Assembly (NCBI GenBank): GCA_964575425.1
Contig: CAZNRD010000001.1
Span: forward strand, 91,957-155,956
Direction of reading: 5' to 3'
DNA length: 64,000 nucleotides
From: DATEAV01 sp964575425
Lineage (GTDB): Bacteria > Chloroflexota > Anaerolineae > Anaerolineales > E44-bin32
Shown: piece after piece, positions 16,949-25,056 of the stretch
Layout of the letters: each line of letters begins with the position of its first letter
How positions within the stretch are numbered: position 1 is the first letter of the stretch
The notes under the pieces: model-generated
Database searches by the model: none
What the model was told of the DNA's origin: nothing
The model's input: the letters and a program-made list of their open reading frames with translations, nothing else
Made by a program: the position numbers and the translations under genes

Positions 16949-17371
16949 CTACGCCCGCACCCAGTTCCCCACCAACCAGTAGCGGAAGTCGTTGCCCTGA
17001 CTGCACTGAATGCCGCCCACCACCCCGTACACCAGCCCCCCCAATGGGATCAACGTGATGAGCGCCGCCAGCGGCATGCAGAGCACCCCGACGAGCACGA
17101 CGCTCAGGGCTCCGCTGATCGCCCATGCCACAGCAGCCAGGAAGCCCCCGCCAAGCCAAGCGATGAGCTGGAAGACAAACGCCTGAAGCGACTGGAAGGC
17201 GACGTAGTGTGACCTGTCCTTGTACACGAGGTAGATCACCAGCGCCGCGACAGGGCCGAGCATTCCGCTGAACAGGTTGGCGAGGATGCTCAGATGAGCC
17301 AGCATGGCCCAGGTCCGCTCATCTTGCGGCGAAAGGGCGGCGGGTGAAATGGGCAGATGAGGCTCGGACAT
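16949..17371 (-). CDS. DUF4870 family membrane protein
   Basis: The 140-residue protein starts MSEPHLPISPAALSPQDERTWAMLAHLS, then has about three membrane helices, including LGPVAALVIYLVYK and the conserved HYVAFQSLQAFVFQLIAW. This is typical of DUF4870 proteins, which have no known function. A second member follows upstream, suggesting a tandem duplication that has since diverged. Ribosome site GAGAGGAG precedes ATG 17371. Confidence 0.8.
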   Translation of the reverse strand: MSEPHLPISPAALSPQDERTWAMLAHLSILANLFSGMLGPVAALVIYLVYKDRSHYVAFQSLQAFVFQLIAWLGGGFLAAVAWAISGALSVVLVGVLCMPLAALITLIPLGGLVYGVVGGIQCSQGNDFRYWLVGNWVRA

Positions 17372-17438
17372 GGGGACGCTCCTCTCCAGGTTTCCAGCAC
17401 ACGCGCGTGGCAGTCACGTCTCTGATCTATCATACCTC

Positions 17439-17469
17439 AGGAAAAGTAGAAGCCCGCCGACAGCGGGCT
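17439..17469 (-). terminator. intrinsic terminator after the second DUF4870 gene
   Basis: On the minus strand AGCCCGC and GCGGGCT form a 7-bp stem with a five-base loop, followed by TTCTACTTTTCC. It lies 27 bases beyond the stop at 17496. Confidence 0.75.
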
Positions 17470-17495
17470 CAAACGAAAGGGCAGCCAGACAGGGC

Positions 17496-17837
17496 TCAGG
17501 CCCAGCCTTGCTTCTTGACGAAATCGGTGATCACGGGGATGGTAACATACTCTCCCTGGTAGGCTTTGTAGCCCCAGTAGGCGCCGATCGCCCAAATGAT
17601 GAACGAGGGCGCGCCGAAGCAAACGATGAGGACCACACTTAGAACAGTCCCCAGGACCATGTTGACCACGCCCCACGCGAGGGCCTGTGCATTGTGGGCC
17701 CGGATAAAGGGACGATTCTGCTTGTCCTCCATCAACAGGATGATGATCGGGACCAGCGGTGTGAAGACGTAGGCCAGCAGCGCCCACAGCTTGTCATCGC
17801 TGGTGATTTCGCCTGCGCCCTTCGGTTGCTCGCTCAT
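17496..17837 (-). CDS. DUF4870 family membrane protein (paralogue)
   Basis: The 113-residue protein begins MSEQPKGAGEITSDDKLWALLAYV and has three hydrophobic helices, with FIRAHNAQALAWGVVN matching the family signature. It shares fold and order of segments with the neighbour at 16949-17371 but little identity. ATG 17837 follows AGAGGAGAGAG. Its own terminator separates it from that neighbour, so the two are separate transcripts. Confidence 0.82.
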   Translation of the reverse strand: MSEQPKGAGEITSDDKLWALLAYVFTPLVPIIILLMEDKQNRPFIRAHNAQALAWGVVNMVLGTVLSVVLIVCFGAPSFIIWAIGAYWGYKAYQGEYVTIPVITDFVKKQGWA

Positions 17838-17975
17838 AGTTCTCTCTCCTCTGTAGCCGTCTCAAGGTCGGTCCGGTGAGCCGAATTGTACTCGAACGCC
17901 CATCTGACGCAATCTGCCCTTTCTAACCCCGTGACAACCCTGTCGTCGCGCATTCCGGCCACAGACGAGCCGTGC

Positions 17976-17981
17976 TAGGAT
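17976..17981 (+). promoter_or_regulatory. leaderless promoter of fmt (TGCTAGGAT)
   Basis: An extended -10, TGCTAGGAT (hexamer 17976-17981), ends seven bases before the fmt ATG at 17989. No ribosome binding site is present. Confidence 0.55.
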
Positions 17982-17988
17982 TCGGGTC

Positions 17989-18942
17989 ATGCGCGTGGTG
18001 TTCATGGGGTCCCCTGAATTCGCCCTCCCCAGCCTCAGGGCACTGCTCCGGGCGTACCAGGTCGTGGGGGTCGTGACGCAGCCGGACAGGCCCGCCGGCC
18101 GCGGCCTGGCCCTCCGGCCTCCACCGGTCAAGCAAGCCGCCATCGACGCCGCGCTGCCAATTGTCCAGCCCCGCCGCCTGCGCGACCCAGAGGCGATGGC
18201 CATCCTGCAGGAGTGGGCCCCGGACCTGATCGTCGTCGCCGCCTTCGGCCAGATCCTGCGCCAGGAAGTGCTTAACCTGCCTGAGCACGGGTGCCTGAAT
18301 ATCCACGCCTCGCTCCTGCCTCGATGGCGCGGCGCCGCCCCGGTCCAGGCGGCGATCCTCCACGGCGATGCTGAGACAGGTGTGACGCTCATGAAGATGG
18401 ACGCCGGCCTCGACACCGGCCCTATCGTCGCTCAGCGCGCTCTTCCCATCCGAGAGGACGAGACCGGCGGCTCCTTGTCCCGGCGCCTCTCCGAGGCCGG
18501 CGCTGAGCTGCTCCTCGTGGCCCTGCCCGACTATCTCGCCGGCCGCCTGCCGCCTCGGCCCCAACAGGAACAACTGGCGACGTACGCGCCTCTGCTGCGC
18601 AAGGCCGACGGCGCCCTCGACTTCCGCCGAAGCGCAGCGCAACTTGAGCGCCAGGTCCGCGCATTCGACCCTTGGCCCGGCTCCTTCTTCCTGTGGCAGG
18701 GCCGCCGCATCAACGTCCTGGGGGCTCGCGCCGAAAGGGGCGCAGCGCCCGAGCCGGGCACCGTCGTCGAACGCGACGATAGGCCAGCGATAGCGACAGC
18801 CGAGGGTTTCCTTGTGCTCCAAGTCATCCAGCCTGAGGGTCGCGGCCCCATGTCTGCCGCCGACTTCATGCGGGGCGCGCGCCGGTTCGTAGGCGCCAAC
18901 CTTTTCGCAGCGGCTCAATCTTCACACCCCAACCCGGAGTGA
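17989..18942 (+). CDS. fmt: methionyl-tRNA formyltransferase
   Basis: The enzyme formylates initiator Met-tRNA with 10-formyl-THF. The 317-residue protein begins MRVVFMGSPEFALPSLRALL. The catalytic region is NIHASLLPRWRGAAPVQAAIL, then TGVTLMKMDAGLDTGPI and a C-terminal OB-type tRNA-binding domain. It starts a run of plus-strand genes; glpK follows six bases later. The usual partner gene def is not adjacent. Confidence 0.97.
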   Translation: MRVVFMGSPEFALPSLRALLRAYQVVGVVTQPDRPAGRGLALRPPPVKQAAIDAALPIVQPRRLRDPEAMAILQEWAPDLIVVAAFGQILRQEVLNLPEHGCLNIHASLLPRWRGAAPVQAAILHGDAETGVTLMKMDAGLDTGPIVAQRALPIREDETGGSLSRRLSEAGAELLLVALPDYLAGRLPPRPQQEQLATYAPLLRKADGALDFRRSAAQLERQVRAFDPWPGSFFLWQGRRINVLGARAERGAAPEPGTVVERDDRPAIATAEGFLVLQVIQPEGRGPMSAADFMRGARRFVGANLFAAAQSSHPNPE

Positions 18943-18948
18943 CATCCC

Positions 18949-20448
18949 ATGGCCGACTTCATCCTCTCCCTCGATCAAGGCACCACCTCCTCCCGGGCCA
19001 TCGTCTTCGACGCCCAGGGCCAGGTCGTCGCCACCGCCCAGCAGGAATTCCCTCAAATCTACCCGCAGCCCGGCTGGGTGGAGCACGACCCGGAAGCCGT
19101 CTGGAGCACGCAGCTCGAGACGGCGCGCGCCGCGCTGAGCAAGTCCGGTCTCCAGCCACGCGACTTGGCAGCCATCGGTGTCACCAATCAGCGCGAGACC
19201 ACCGTCCTGTGGGACCGAAAGACCGGAAAACCGGTCCACAACGCCATCGTCTGGCAATGCCGGCGCACTGCCCCGCAGTGCGACCGCCTGCGGGCCGAAG
19301 GCTTCGACCAGGTCATCCGCGCCAAGACCGGCCTGGTGACGGATGCCTACTTCTCCGGGACGAAGGTCGCCTGGCTCCTGGAGAATGTGCCCGACGCCCG
19401 CGCGCGGGCCGAGCGCGGCGATCTGGCTTTCGGTACCATCGACACCTTCCTCCTCTGGCGCCTGTCGGGCGGTGAACTCCATATCACCGATCTCTCCAAT
19501 GCCTCGCGAACGCTCCTCTTCAATATCCACACTCTGCAGTGGGACACGGAGATCCTCGGGCATCTGAACATTCCGGCGTCGATCCTGCCCCAGGTTCGTC
19601 CCTCCTCGGCGGTGTACGGCGCGACCGCGCCCGGTGTCCTCGGCGCGTCCGTGCCGCTGGCCGCTGACGCTGGCGATCAGCAAGCCGCCACATTCGGCCA
19701 GGCCTGCTTCGCCTCCGGCATGGCCAAAAACACCTACGGCACCGGCTGTTTCCTGTTGCTCAACACAGGCAAGCTGGCCGTCGATTCCGCCTCCGGCCTG
19801 CTCACCACGATCGGCTGGGGTCTCTCCGAGTCCGACCACGCCGTCTACTGCCTCGAGGGCAGCGTCTTCATCGCCGGCGCAGCGGTCCAATGGCTGCGCG
19901 ACGGACTGGGGTTGATCCGCGAGAGCCGCGAGGTCGAGGACCTCGCCCAGTCCGTGAGTGACAACGGCGGGGTGTACCTCGTCCCAGCCTTCGTTGGGCT
20001 CGGGGCGCCCTACTGGGATTCCTACGCCCGTGGGACCATCCTAGGCCTGACGCGCGGCGCAACGGCCGGTCACCTCGCTCGCGCTACGCTCGAGGCCATC
20101 GCCTACCAGTCGAGAGATGTGCTTGAGGCCATGCGCCAAGACGCGTCCATTGAGCTGCAAGCGCTGCGCGTCGATGGCGGCGCCGCCCGCAACAACCTGC
20201 TCATGCAGTTCCAGGCCGACATCCTTGGCGTGCCGGTGCAGCGACCTTTGGTGAGCGAGACAACCGCGCTGGGGGCCGCCTATCTGGCCGGCCTCGCCGT
20301 AGGCGTGTGGAAATCCACCACAGATATTGCGCGCCTGTGGCGTCTCGAGGCAGAATACCTGCCCCGGATGGGCGACGACCAGCGGCAGGCGCTCTACGCA
20401 AGCTGGAAACGCGCCGTCGAGCGGGCCGGAGGCTGGGCAACCAGCTGA
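18949..20448 (+). CDS. glpK: glycerol kinase
   Basis: The enzyme phosphorylates glycerol to sn-glycerol-3-phosphate. At 499 residues it has the full family length. Motifs are SLDQGTTSSRAIVFD, TNQRETTVLWDRKTGKP, SNASRTLLFNI, AGDQQAATFGQ and the C-terminal RVDGGAARNNLLMQFQADIL. ATG 18949 follows the fmt stop by six bases with GGAGTGA as ribosome site. The Glp dehydrogenase genes follow after an acetyltransferase gene; no glpF transporter is present in the window. Confidence 0.97.
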   Translation: MADFILSLDQGTTSSRAIVFDAQGQVVATAQQEFPQIYPQPGWVEHDPEAVWSTQLETARAALSKSGLQPRDLAAIGVTNQRETTVLWDRKTGKPVHNAIVWQCRRTAPQCDRLRAEGFDQVIRAKTGLVTDAYFSGTKVAWLLENVPDARARAERGDLAFGTIDTFLLWRLSGGELHITDLSNASRTLLFNIHTLQWDTEILGHLNIPASILPQVRPSSAVYGATAPGVLGASVPLAADAGDQQAATFGQACFASGMAKNTYGTGCFLLLNTGKLAVDSASGLLTTIGWGLSESDHAVYCLEGSVFIAGAAVQWLRDGLGLIRESREVEDLAQSVSDNGGVYLVPAFVGLGAPYWDSYARGTILGLTRGATAGHLARATLEAIAYQSRDVLEAMRQDASIELQALRVDGGAARNNLLMQFQADILGVPVQRPLVSETTALGAAYLAGLAVGVWKSTTDIARLWRLEAEYLPRMGDDQRQALYASWKRAVERAGGWATS

Positions 20449-20483
20449 CGTCTGCACCACGCTGGCCGCAAGGAGGGACCTCC

Positions 20484-20957
20484 ATGGACTTTCAGATCGT
20501 ACGCACGCTCCACCCTCCTGAAGAATACATTCGCCAAATCTCCGAGCTCAACCGCCGCCTCGGCTTCCCGACCACCCCCGCCGACACGCGCCGCCGCCTT
20601 GGCGCGCTTCCGCGCGAGGACAGGCTGTTGCTGGCGTTGGCGGGAGATGCTCTTATTGGCTATGCGCATATTCGCATCGTGCGCGACCTGTTCTCCGAGG
20701 AATCCGCCGAGGTCGTCGCCATCGCCGTCGACCCCGCCTTCCGCCGCCAGGGCGTCGGCCGCCGCCTGGTCACCGCCGCCGAAATCTGGGCGCGCGAGTC
20801 CGGCCGCTCCCGCCTCATCCTGCGCACCAACGTCGTCGTCACCGAAGCCCACGCCTTCTTCGTCGCCCTCGGCTACGAACAGCTCGAAACCTCCCTTGTC
20901 TTCGTCCGAGACCTCGAAAGCGAGCGCAAAGCCGAAGCCCCCACTCAGCCCTTTTGA
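20484..20957 (+). CDS. GNAT family N-acetyltransferase
   Basis: The 157-residue protein shows the GNAT core: VVAIAVDPAFRRQGVGRRLVTAAEIWARESG, with the acetyl-CoA loop RRQGVG, and a late VTEAHAFFVALGYEQ. The substrate is unknown; the tail resembles small-molecule or protein N-acetyltransferases. A strong ribosome site AAGGAGG precedes ATG 20484, so it is well translated within the glp region. A putative promoter for glpA begins right after its stop. Confidence 0.88.
   Translation: MDFQIVRTLHPPEEYIRQISELNRRLGFPTTPADTRRRLGALPREDRLLLALAGDALIGYAHIRIVRDLFSEESAEVVAIAVDPAFRRQGVGRRLVTAAEIWARESGRSRLILRTNVVVTEAHAFFVALGYEQLETSLVFVRDLESERKAEAPTQPF
20649..20668 (+). repeat. dispersed motif copy 3 (GCTCTTATTGGCTATGCGCA)
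   Basis: A 20-base match, with one transition, to the copy at 26461-26480. Here it lies inside the acetyltransferase gene coding ALIGYAH. It is locally AT-rich compared with neighbouring codons. Confidence 0.5.
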
Positions 20958-20965
20958 GAGCACTC

Positions 20966-20994
20966 TTGGACACCCCACCTTTCTGTGGCACAAT
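20966..20994 (+). promoter_or_regulatory. putative glpA promoter
   Basis: TTGGAC (20966-20971), a 17-base spacer and CACAAT (20989-20994) lie nine bases before the GTG start of glpA, with no ribosome site. This suggests an internal, nearly leaderless promoter for glpABC. Confidence 0.45.
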
Positions 20995-21003
20995 GACTCC
21001 GCC

Positions 21004-22575
21004 GTGACCGCCCTCGCGACACAACTCCTCGTAATCGGCGGCGGAGCCACCGGCCTCGGCGTCGCCTGGGACGCCTGCCTGCGCGGCCTCAAAGTCGTCG
21101 TCATCGAACAAGGGGATCTCGGCCAGGGTACCTCCGGCCGCTACCACGGGCTCCTCCATTCCGGCGGCCGCTATGTCATCTCCGACCCGCCCTCAGCCCA
21201 AGACTGCGCCCGCGAGAACGTCATCCTGCGGCGCATCGCCCCACACACCATCGAGGACACCGGCGGCCTCTTCATCGCCTCTCCTACCGATCCCCCCGAC
21301 TTCCCCGACCGCTGGTTTGCGGCTTGCCAGCACACAGGCGTCCCAGCCGAGCCGCTCGAGCCGGCGGACGTCCTGCGGCGCGAACCCCTGCTCGATCCCA
21401 AGATGGCGCGGGCCTGCGCCGTCCATGATGCATCCATGGACTCGTTCGACCTGCTGCATTCCCTCAGCAACGCCATCCGCGCCGCTGGGGGTCAGGTCTG
21501 GCTCCGGCATCGCCTGCAGCGCTTTCTCGTAAACAAGGGCAGCGTCGAAGGCGCGGTCATCGTCTCCACGACGAACGGCAAGGAGTTGACCCTCGGCGTC
21601 GACATCGTCGTGAACGCAGCCGGCCCTTGGTCGCGCCAGGTCGCTGCGATGGCCGGACTCGACCTGCCCATCGCACTCAGCAAGGGCACCATGGTCGCCC
21701 TGGCCGAACGCGTGGTCCACACGGTCGTCAACCGCTTGAAACCTCCCTCAGACGGCGACATCATCGTCCCTGTCGGCACCGTCGCCGTCTTGGGCACCAC
21801 GGACGTGCCGCTCGCCGACCCCACGGACCTCACCATCGAGCCGTGGGAGGTGGACCTGCTGCTGGCCGAAGGTGAGGTCCTGATCCCCGGGCTGTCCTCG
21901 CGCCGCCTGCTTCGCGCGTGGGCCGGTGTCCGCCCGCTCTACCGTCCCCCAGCTGCCGCGCCCGACCAGCCCCGCGCCCTGCCACGCGCTCATACCATCC
22001 TCGACCACGCGGAACGCGATGGCATCGAGGGACTGGTGAGCGTCGTCGGCGGCAAGCTGACAACTTTCCGCTTGATGGCACAGCAGGCCGTAGACGTGGT
22101 ATGCCAGCGCCTCGGCATCGCAGCGCCCTGTCGAACGGCCGACACGCCCCTCGAACCGGAAGCCGGTGGGCACTACGTCCTCCCCGCCCGATGGCGCCGA
22201 GCGGATGCCCCATCAGCCCAGCCCACACCTCCCGAGGTCTACTGCGAATGCGAGATGGTCACCCGGCGGGACCTGGAGACGGCGTTGCAGTCTGCAGACG
22301 TCACCGAGCTGGACGACATCCGCCGCGACCTGCGTCTGGGCATGGGTCCGTGTCAGGCCGGCTTCTGCGGTTACCGCGCTGCCGCCCTCGCTTCCTCCTT
22401 CGGCAAGATCGGCTCGCCCACGAGGTGGCTGGCGGACTTCGCCCGCGAGCGCTGGCGGGGGGTGCGTCCGGTCGCGTGGGGCCAGTCCCTGCGACAGCTC
22501 GAACTGGATCGTCGGCTCTACCTCGAACTCCTCGGGCTTCGGCCCGAAGCTGAGGGACCGTGGACGACCTCGTGA
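21004..22575 (+). CDS. glpA: anaerobic glycerol-3-phosphate dehydrogenase subunit A
   Basis: The FAD subunit oxidises glycerol-3-phosphate to dihydroxyacetone phosphate. The 523-residue protein has the dinucleotide fold QLLVIGGGATGLGVAWDACLRGLKVVVIEQGD, GRYHGLLHSGGRYV and a middle DAO domain. The C-terminal BFD-like cluster is CECEMVTRRDLETAL, then GMGPCQAGFCGYR. GTG 21004 was chosen because upstream in-frame codons overlap the acetyltransferase gene and do not resemble GlpA. It overlaps glpB by 16 bases. Confidence 0.93.
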   Translation: MTALATQLLVIGGGATGLGVAWDACLRGLKVVVIEQGDLGQGTSGRYHGLLHSGGRYVISDPPSAQDCARENVILRRIAPHTIEDTGGLFIASPTDPPDFPDRWFAACQHTGVPAEPLEPADVLRREPLLDPKMARACAVHDASMDSFDLLHSLSNAIRAAGGQVWLRHRLQRFLVNKGSVEGAVIVSTTNGKELTLGVDIVVNAAGPWSRQVAAMAGLDLPIALSKGTMVALAERVVHTVVNRLKPPSDGDIIVPVGTVAVLGTTDVPLADPTDLTIEPWEVDLLLAEGEVLIPGLSSRRLLRAWAGVRPLYRPPAAAPDQPRALPRAHTILDHAERDGIEGLVSVVGGKLTTFRLMAQQAVDVVCQRLGIAAPCRTADTPLEPEAGGHYVLPARWRRADAPSAQPTPPEVYCECEMVTRRDLETALQSADVTELDDIRRDLRLGMGPCQAGFCGYRAAALASSFGKIGSPTRWLADFARERWRGVRPVAWGQSLRQLELDRRLYLELLGLRPEAEGPWTTS

Positions 22576-23786
22576 TTGTCGGCTCCGGCCTGACAGGATT
22601 GTTTGCGGCCTCGCTCGCTGCTCGGCGCGGCGCGCGTGTGGCCGTCATCTGCGATGGGCGCGGGGGCCTTGAGACCTCTCACGGCTGCATCGACCTCCTC
22701 GGCGGTACTCCCTTGCGGCAGGGACTGCGGCGCCTGCCCCGTTCCCATCCCTACACTCTCGTCGGACGCGAGACGATTGAGACCGCCCTCAAGACCCTGA
22801 AAGAGATCGCTCAGGCGAACGAGCTGGAGTACCTGGGAGGCCCGGACGCCGTCCTGCGGCTCCCCACGGCCCTGGGCGCCCTTCATCCCACTGCCCTGGC
22901 CCCCCGCTCCATGGCGGCTGGCGACGCCTCAAGCAGCGAATCCTACACCATCGCCGGCTTCCAGGCTTTCCGCGACTTCCACGCGCACGCGGTCAGCAGC
23001 CAACTGCAGGCCTCGGGACTGACCGTCGGGCCTGCCCTCGAACTTGCCCTCCTCGACGCACCCCAGCATCGCGACGCATACGCCACCGACCTGGCACGCC
23101 TGTTCGACGACCCCCGCCGCCGCGCCGACCTGGCCCGTGCCTGGAAACCGCGCATGAAGGGCGTCATCCGTCTGGGTCTGCCTGCCGTCCTCGGCTTTGA
23201 TCACCCCCAGCAAGCGCTTCTCGACCTGGAGGAGCGTCTGGGAGTGCGCTTGTTTGAGATTCCAACCTTGCCGCCGTCTGTGCCCGGCCTGCGGCTTGAG
23301 CGGCTGCTGCGAAGGACGGCACTGGCGGCAGGTTGCAGCCTCATCGAAGGCTCCCGGGCGGTAGGGCGCGTGGATGGTCGCGCCGGCGGCCGACGCGTGA
23401 GCGGTGTGGTCGCTTTCTCAGCGGGTGGTCCGCGCCTGTGTGCAGCCAGGGCGGTCCTCCTGGCGACCGGCGGCTTCCTTCACGGCGGCCTGGTGGCGCG
23501 CCAGAACGGCCTCATCCAGGAGTCGGTCTTCGACCTCCCCGTGGCCGCCGACAGCAAGCGGGCTTCCTGGGTGGCAGAGTCGCCGTTCGACCCGCAGCCC
23601 TATGCGCAGTTCGGCCTGCGGGTGGACCCACAGATGCGGCCTCTGGATGTCCACGGCGAGCCGGTGTACGAGAACTTGTTCGCGGCTGGCGGCCTGCTTG
23701 CCGGTGTGGATCGCAGCCGCGAGGGCTCCCGTCAGGGGATCGACTTGGCGACGGCGCATCGCGCAGTGGAGATGGCGCTGGCATGA
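22560..23786 (+). CDS. glpB: anaerobic glycerol-3-phosphate dehydrogenase subunit B
   Basis: GlpB is the second flavoprotein of the complex and passes electrons from GlpA toward GlpC. The 408-residue protein starts VDDLVIVGSGLTGLFAASLAARRG, with ETSHGCIDLLGG following. The late FAD contacts are LLATGGFLHGGLVARQNG and NLFAAGGLLAGVDRSREGSRQGIDLATAH. It starts with GTG inside glpA and overlaps glpC as ATGA, so the three subunits are translationally coupled. Confidence 0.93.
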   Translation: MDDLVIVGSGLTGLFAASLAARRGARVAVICDGRGGLETSHGCIDLLGGTPLRQGLRRLPRSHPYTLVGRETIETALKTLKEIAQANELEYLGGPDAVLRLPTALGALHPTALAPRSMAAGDASSSESYTIAGFQAFRDFHAHAVSSQLQASGLTVGPALELALLDAPQHRDAYATDLARLFDDPRRRADLARAWKPRMKGVIRLGLPAVLGFDHPQQALLDLEERLGVRLFEIPTLPPSVPGLRLERLLRRTALAAGCSLIEGSRAVGRVDGRAGGRRVSGVVAFSAGGPRLCAARAVLLATGGFLHGGLVARQNGLIQESVFDLPVAADSKRASWVAESPFDPQPYAQFGLRVDPQMRPLDVHGEPVYENLFAAGGLLAGVDRSREGSRQGIDLATAHRAVEMALA

Positions 23787-25009
23787 ATCCCCCCGCCCTC
23801 ACCGCTGACCTATGCCTCAAGTGCAACATCTGCACGGCGGCCTGTCCGGTGGCGGCGGTGACCGATCTCTTCCCGGGGCCCAAGGCCGTTGGGCCCCAGG
23901 CCGAGCGCTTCCGACATCCGCGGCTCCCCCTGCCCGATCACAGCGTGACCTGGTGCTCGGGCTGCGGGACATGCTCGCGCGTCTGTCCGCATGGTGTCGC
24001 CGTCGCGGAAATCAACATCCAGGCGAAGGCCCGCCTGGTCGATGAAGGCCGTGCGCCGCTGCGGGACCGGATCATTTCCCGAACCGACCTGCTGGGCACG
24101 CTCGCCACGCCGGTTGCTCCACTGGCCAACCTCGCCCTGCGCCTCGCTCCCGTGCGGTGGGCGATGGAGGCCACGCTCGGCATCAGCCGACATGCCCCGA
24201 TGCCAGCCTTCGTCGGACGGACGTTCCGTAGCCGCGTCCGGGAGCGGTGTGTGGACCGGCCCCCACCCCCCGAGGCGCGCGCTGGCCAAGCGGTCGCCTT
24301 GTTCCACGGCTGCGGAACGAACTACTACGAGCCCGAGCTGGGCGAGCTGGCAATAGCCATCCTGGAGCTGCTCGGTTGTCAGGTCATCGTCCCGCCCCAG
24401 GTGTGCTGTGGGCTTCCGCTCCAGTCCAACGGCCTGTTCGAGGCGGCGCGGGGCCACGCGCGCAGCAACATCGTTTCGCTGCTCCCCTTCGCCAGAGAGG
24501 GAATCCCGATCGTCGGCACTTCGACCTCCTGCACGCTCTCGCTCAAACACGACTCCCGTGCCATCCTCGGCCTGGGCGGCGACGATGTCGAGACCGTCGC
24601 CGAAAACACGTTCGATTTCTTCGAGTTCCTCACGACTTGCCTGCGCGAACCCTTCGGCCGCCTGGCCCTCGCCCCGGTCCAGGCGCGTGCCCTGTATCAC
24701 GCCCCGTGCCAGTTGAAGGCCCATGGCATAGGCGCTCCTGCACTTCATGTGCTGCGTCGGATTCCCCAGCTCGATCTCGCGTTCTCAGAGTCGGAGTGCT
24801 GCGGCGTGGCCGGCACCTACGGGATGAAGCGAGAGAAGTACGAGGTGGCGCGAAGGGTTGGCGAGGGGCTCTTCCGCCAGGCTGAGAAGGCCCAAGCCGA
24901 GTTCGTCATCAGCGACTCCGAGACCTGTCGTTGGTGGATCACGGGCCACACCGGGCTGCCGGTCTACCATCCTGCACAGGTGCTCGGCCGCGCCCTTGGA
25001 CTGGCCTAG
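23783..25009 (+). CDS. glpC: anaerobic glycerol-3-phosphate dehydrogenase subunit C
   Basis: GlpC anchors the complex at the membrane and carries electrons to quinone. The 408-residue protein has two 4Fe-4S ferredoxin motifs, CLKCNICTAACPV (residues about 11-23) and CSGCGTCSRVCPHG. Two CCG domains follow, with VCCGLPLQSNG and SECCGVAGTYGMK. Its ATG overlaps the glpB stop. The presence of GlpABC rather than aerobic GlpD fits growth with low-potential or anaerobic electron acceptors. Confidence 0.94.
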   Translation: MNPPALTADLCLKCNICTAACPVAAVTDLFPGPKAVGPQAERFRHPRLPLPDHSVTWCSGCGTCSRVCPHGVAVAEINIQAKARLVDEGRAPLRDRIISRTDLLGTLATPVAPLANLALRLAPVRWAMEATLGISRHAPMPAFVGRTFRSRVRERCVDRPPPPEARAGQAVALFHGCGTNYYEPELGELAIAILELLGCQVIVPPQVCCGLPLQSNGLFEAARGHARSNIVSLLPFAREGIPIVGTSTSCTLSLKHDSRAILGLGGDDVETVAENTFDFFEFLTTCLREPFGRLALAPVQARALYHAPCQLKAHGIGAPALHVLRRIPQLDLAFSESECCGVAGTYGMKREKYEVARRVGEGLFRQAEKAQAEFVISDSETCRWWITGHTGLPVYHPAQVLGRALGLA

Positions 25010-25056
25010 GCCACAGATCGCCGTGCAACCAGGATACTCCATCTGAGGCTGGCAGG

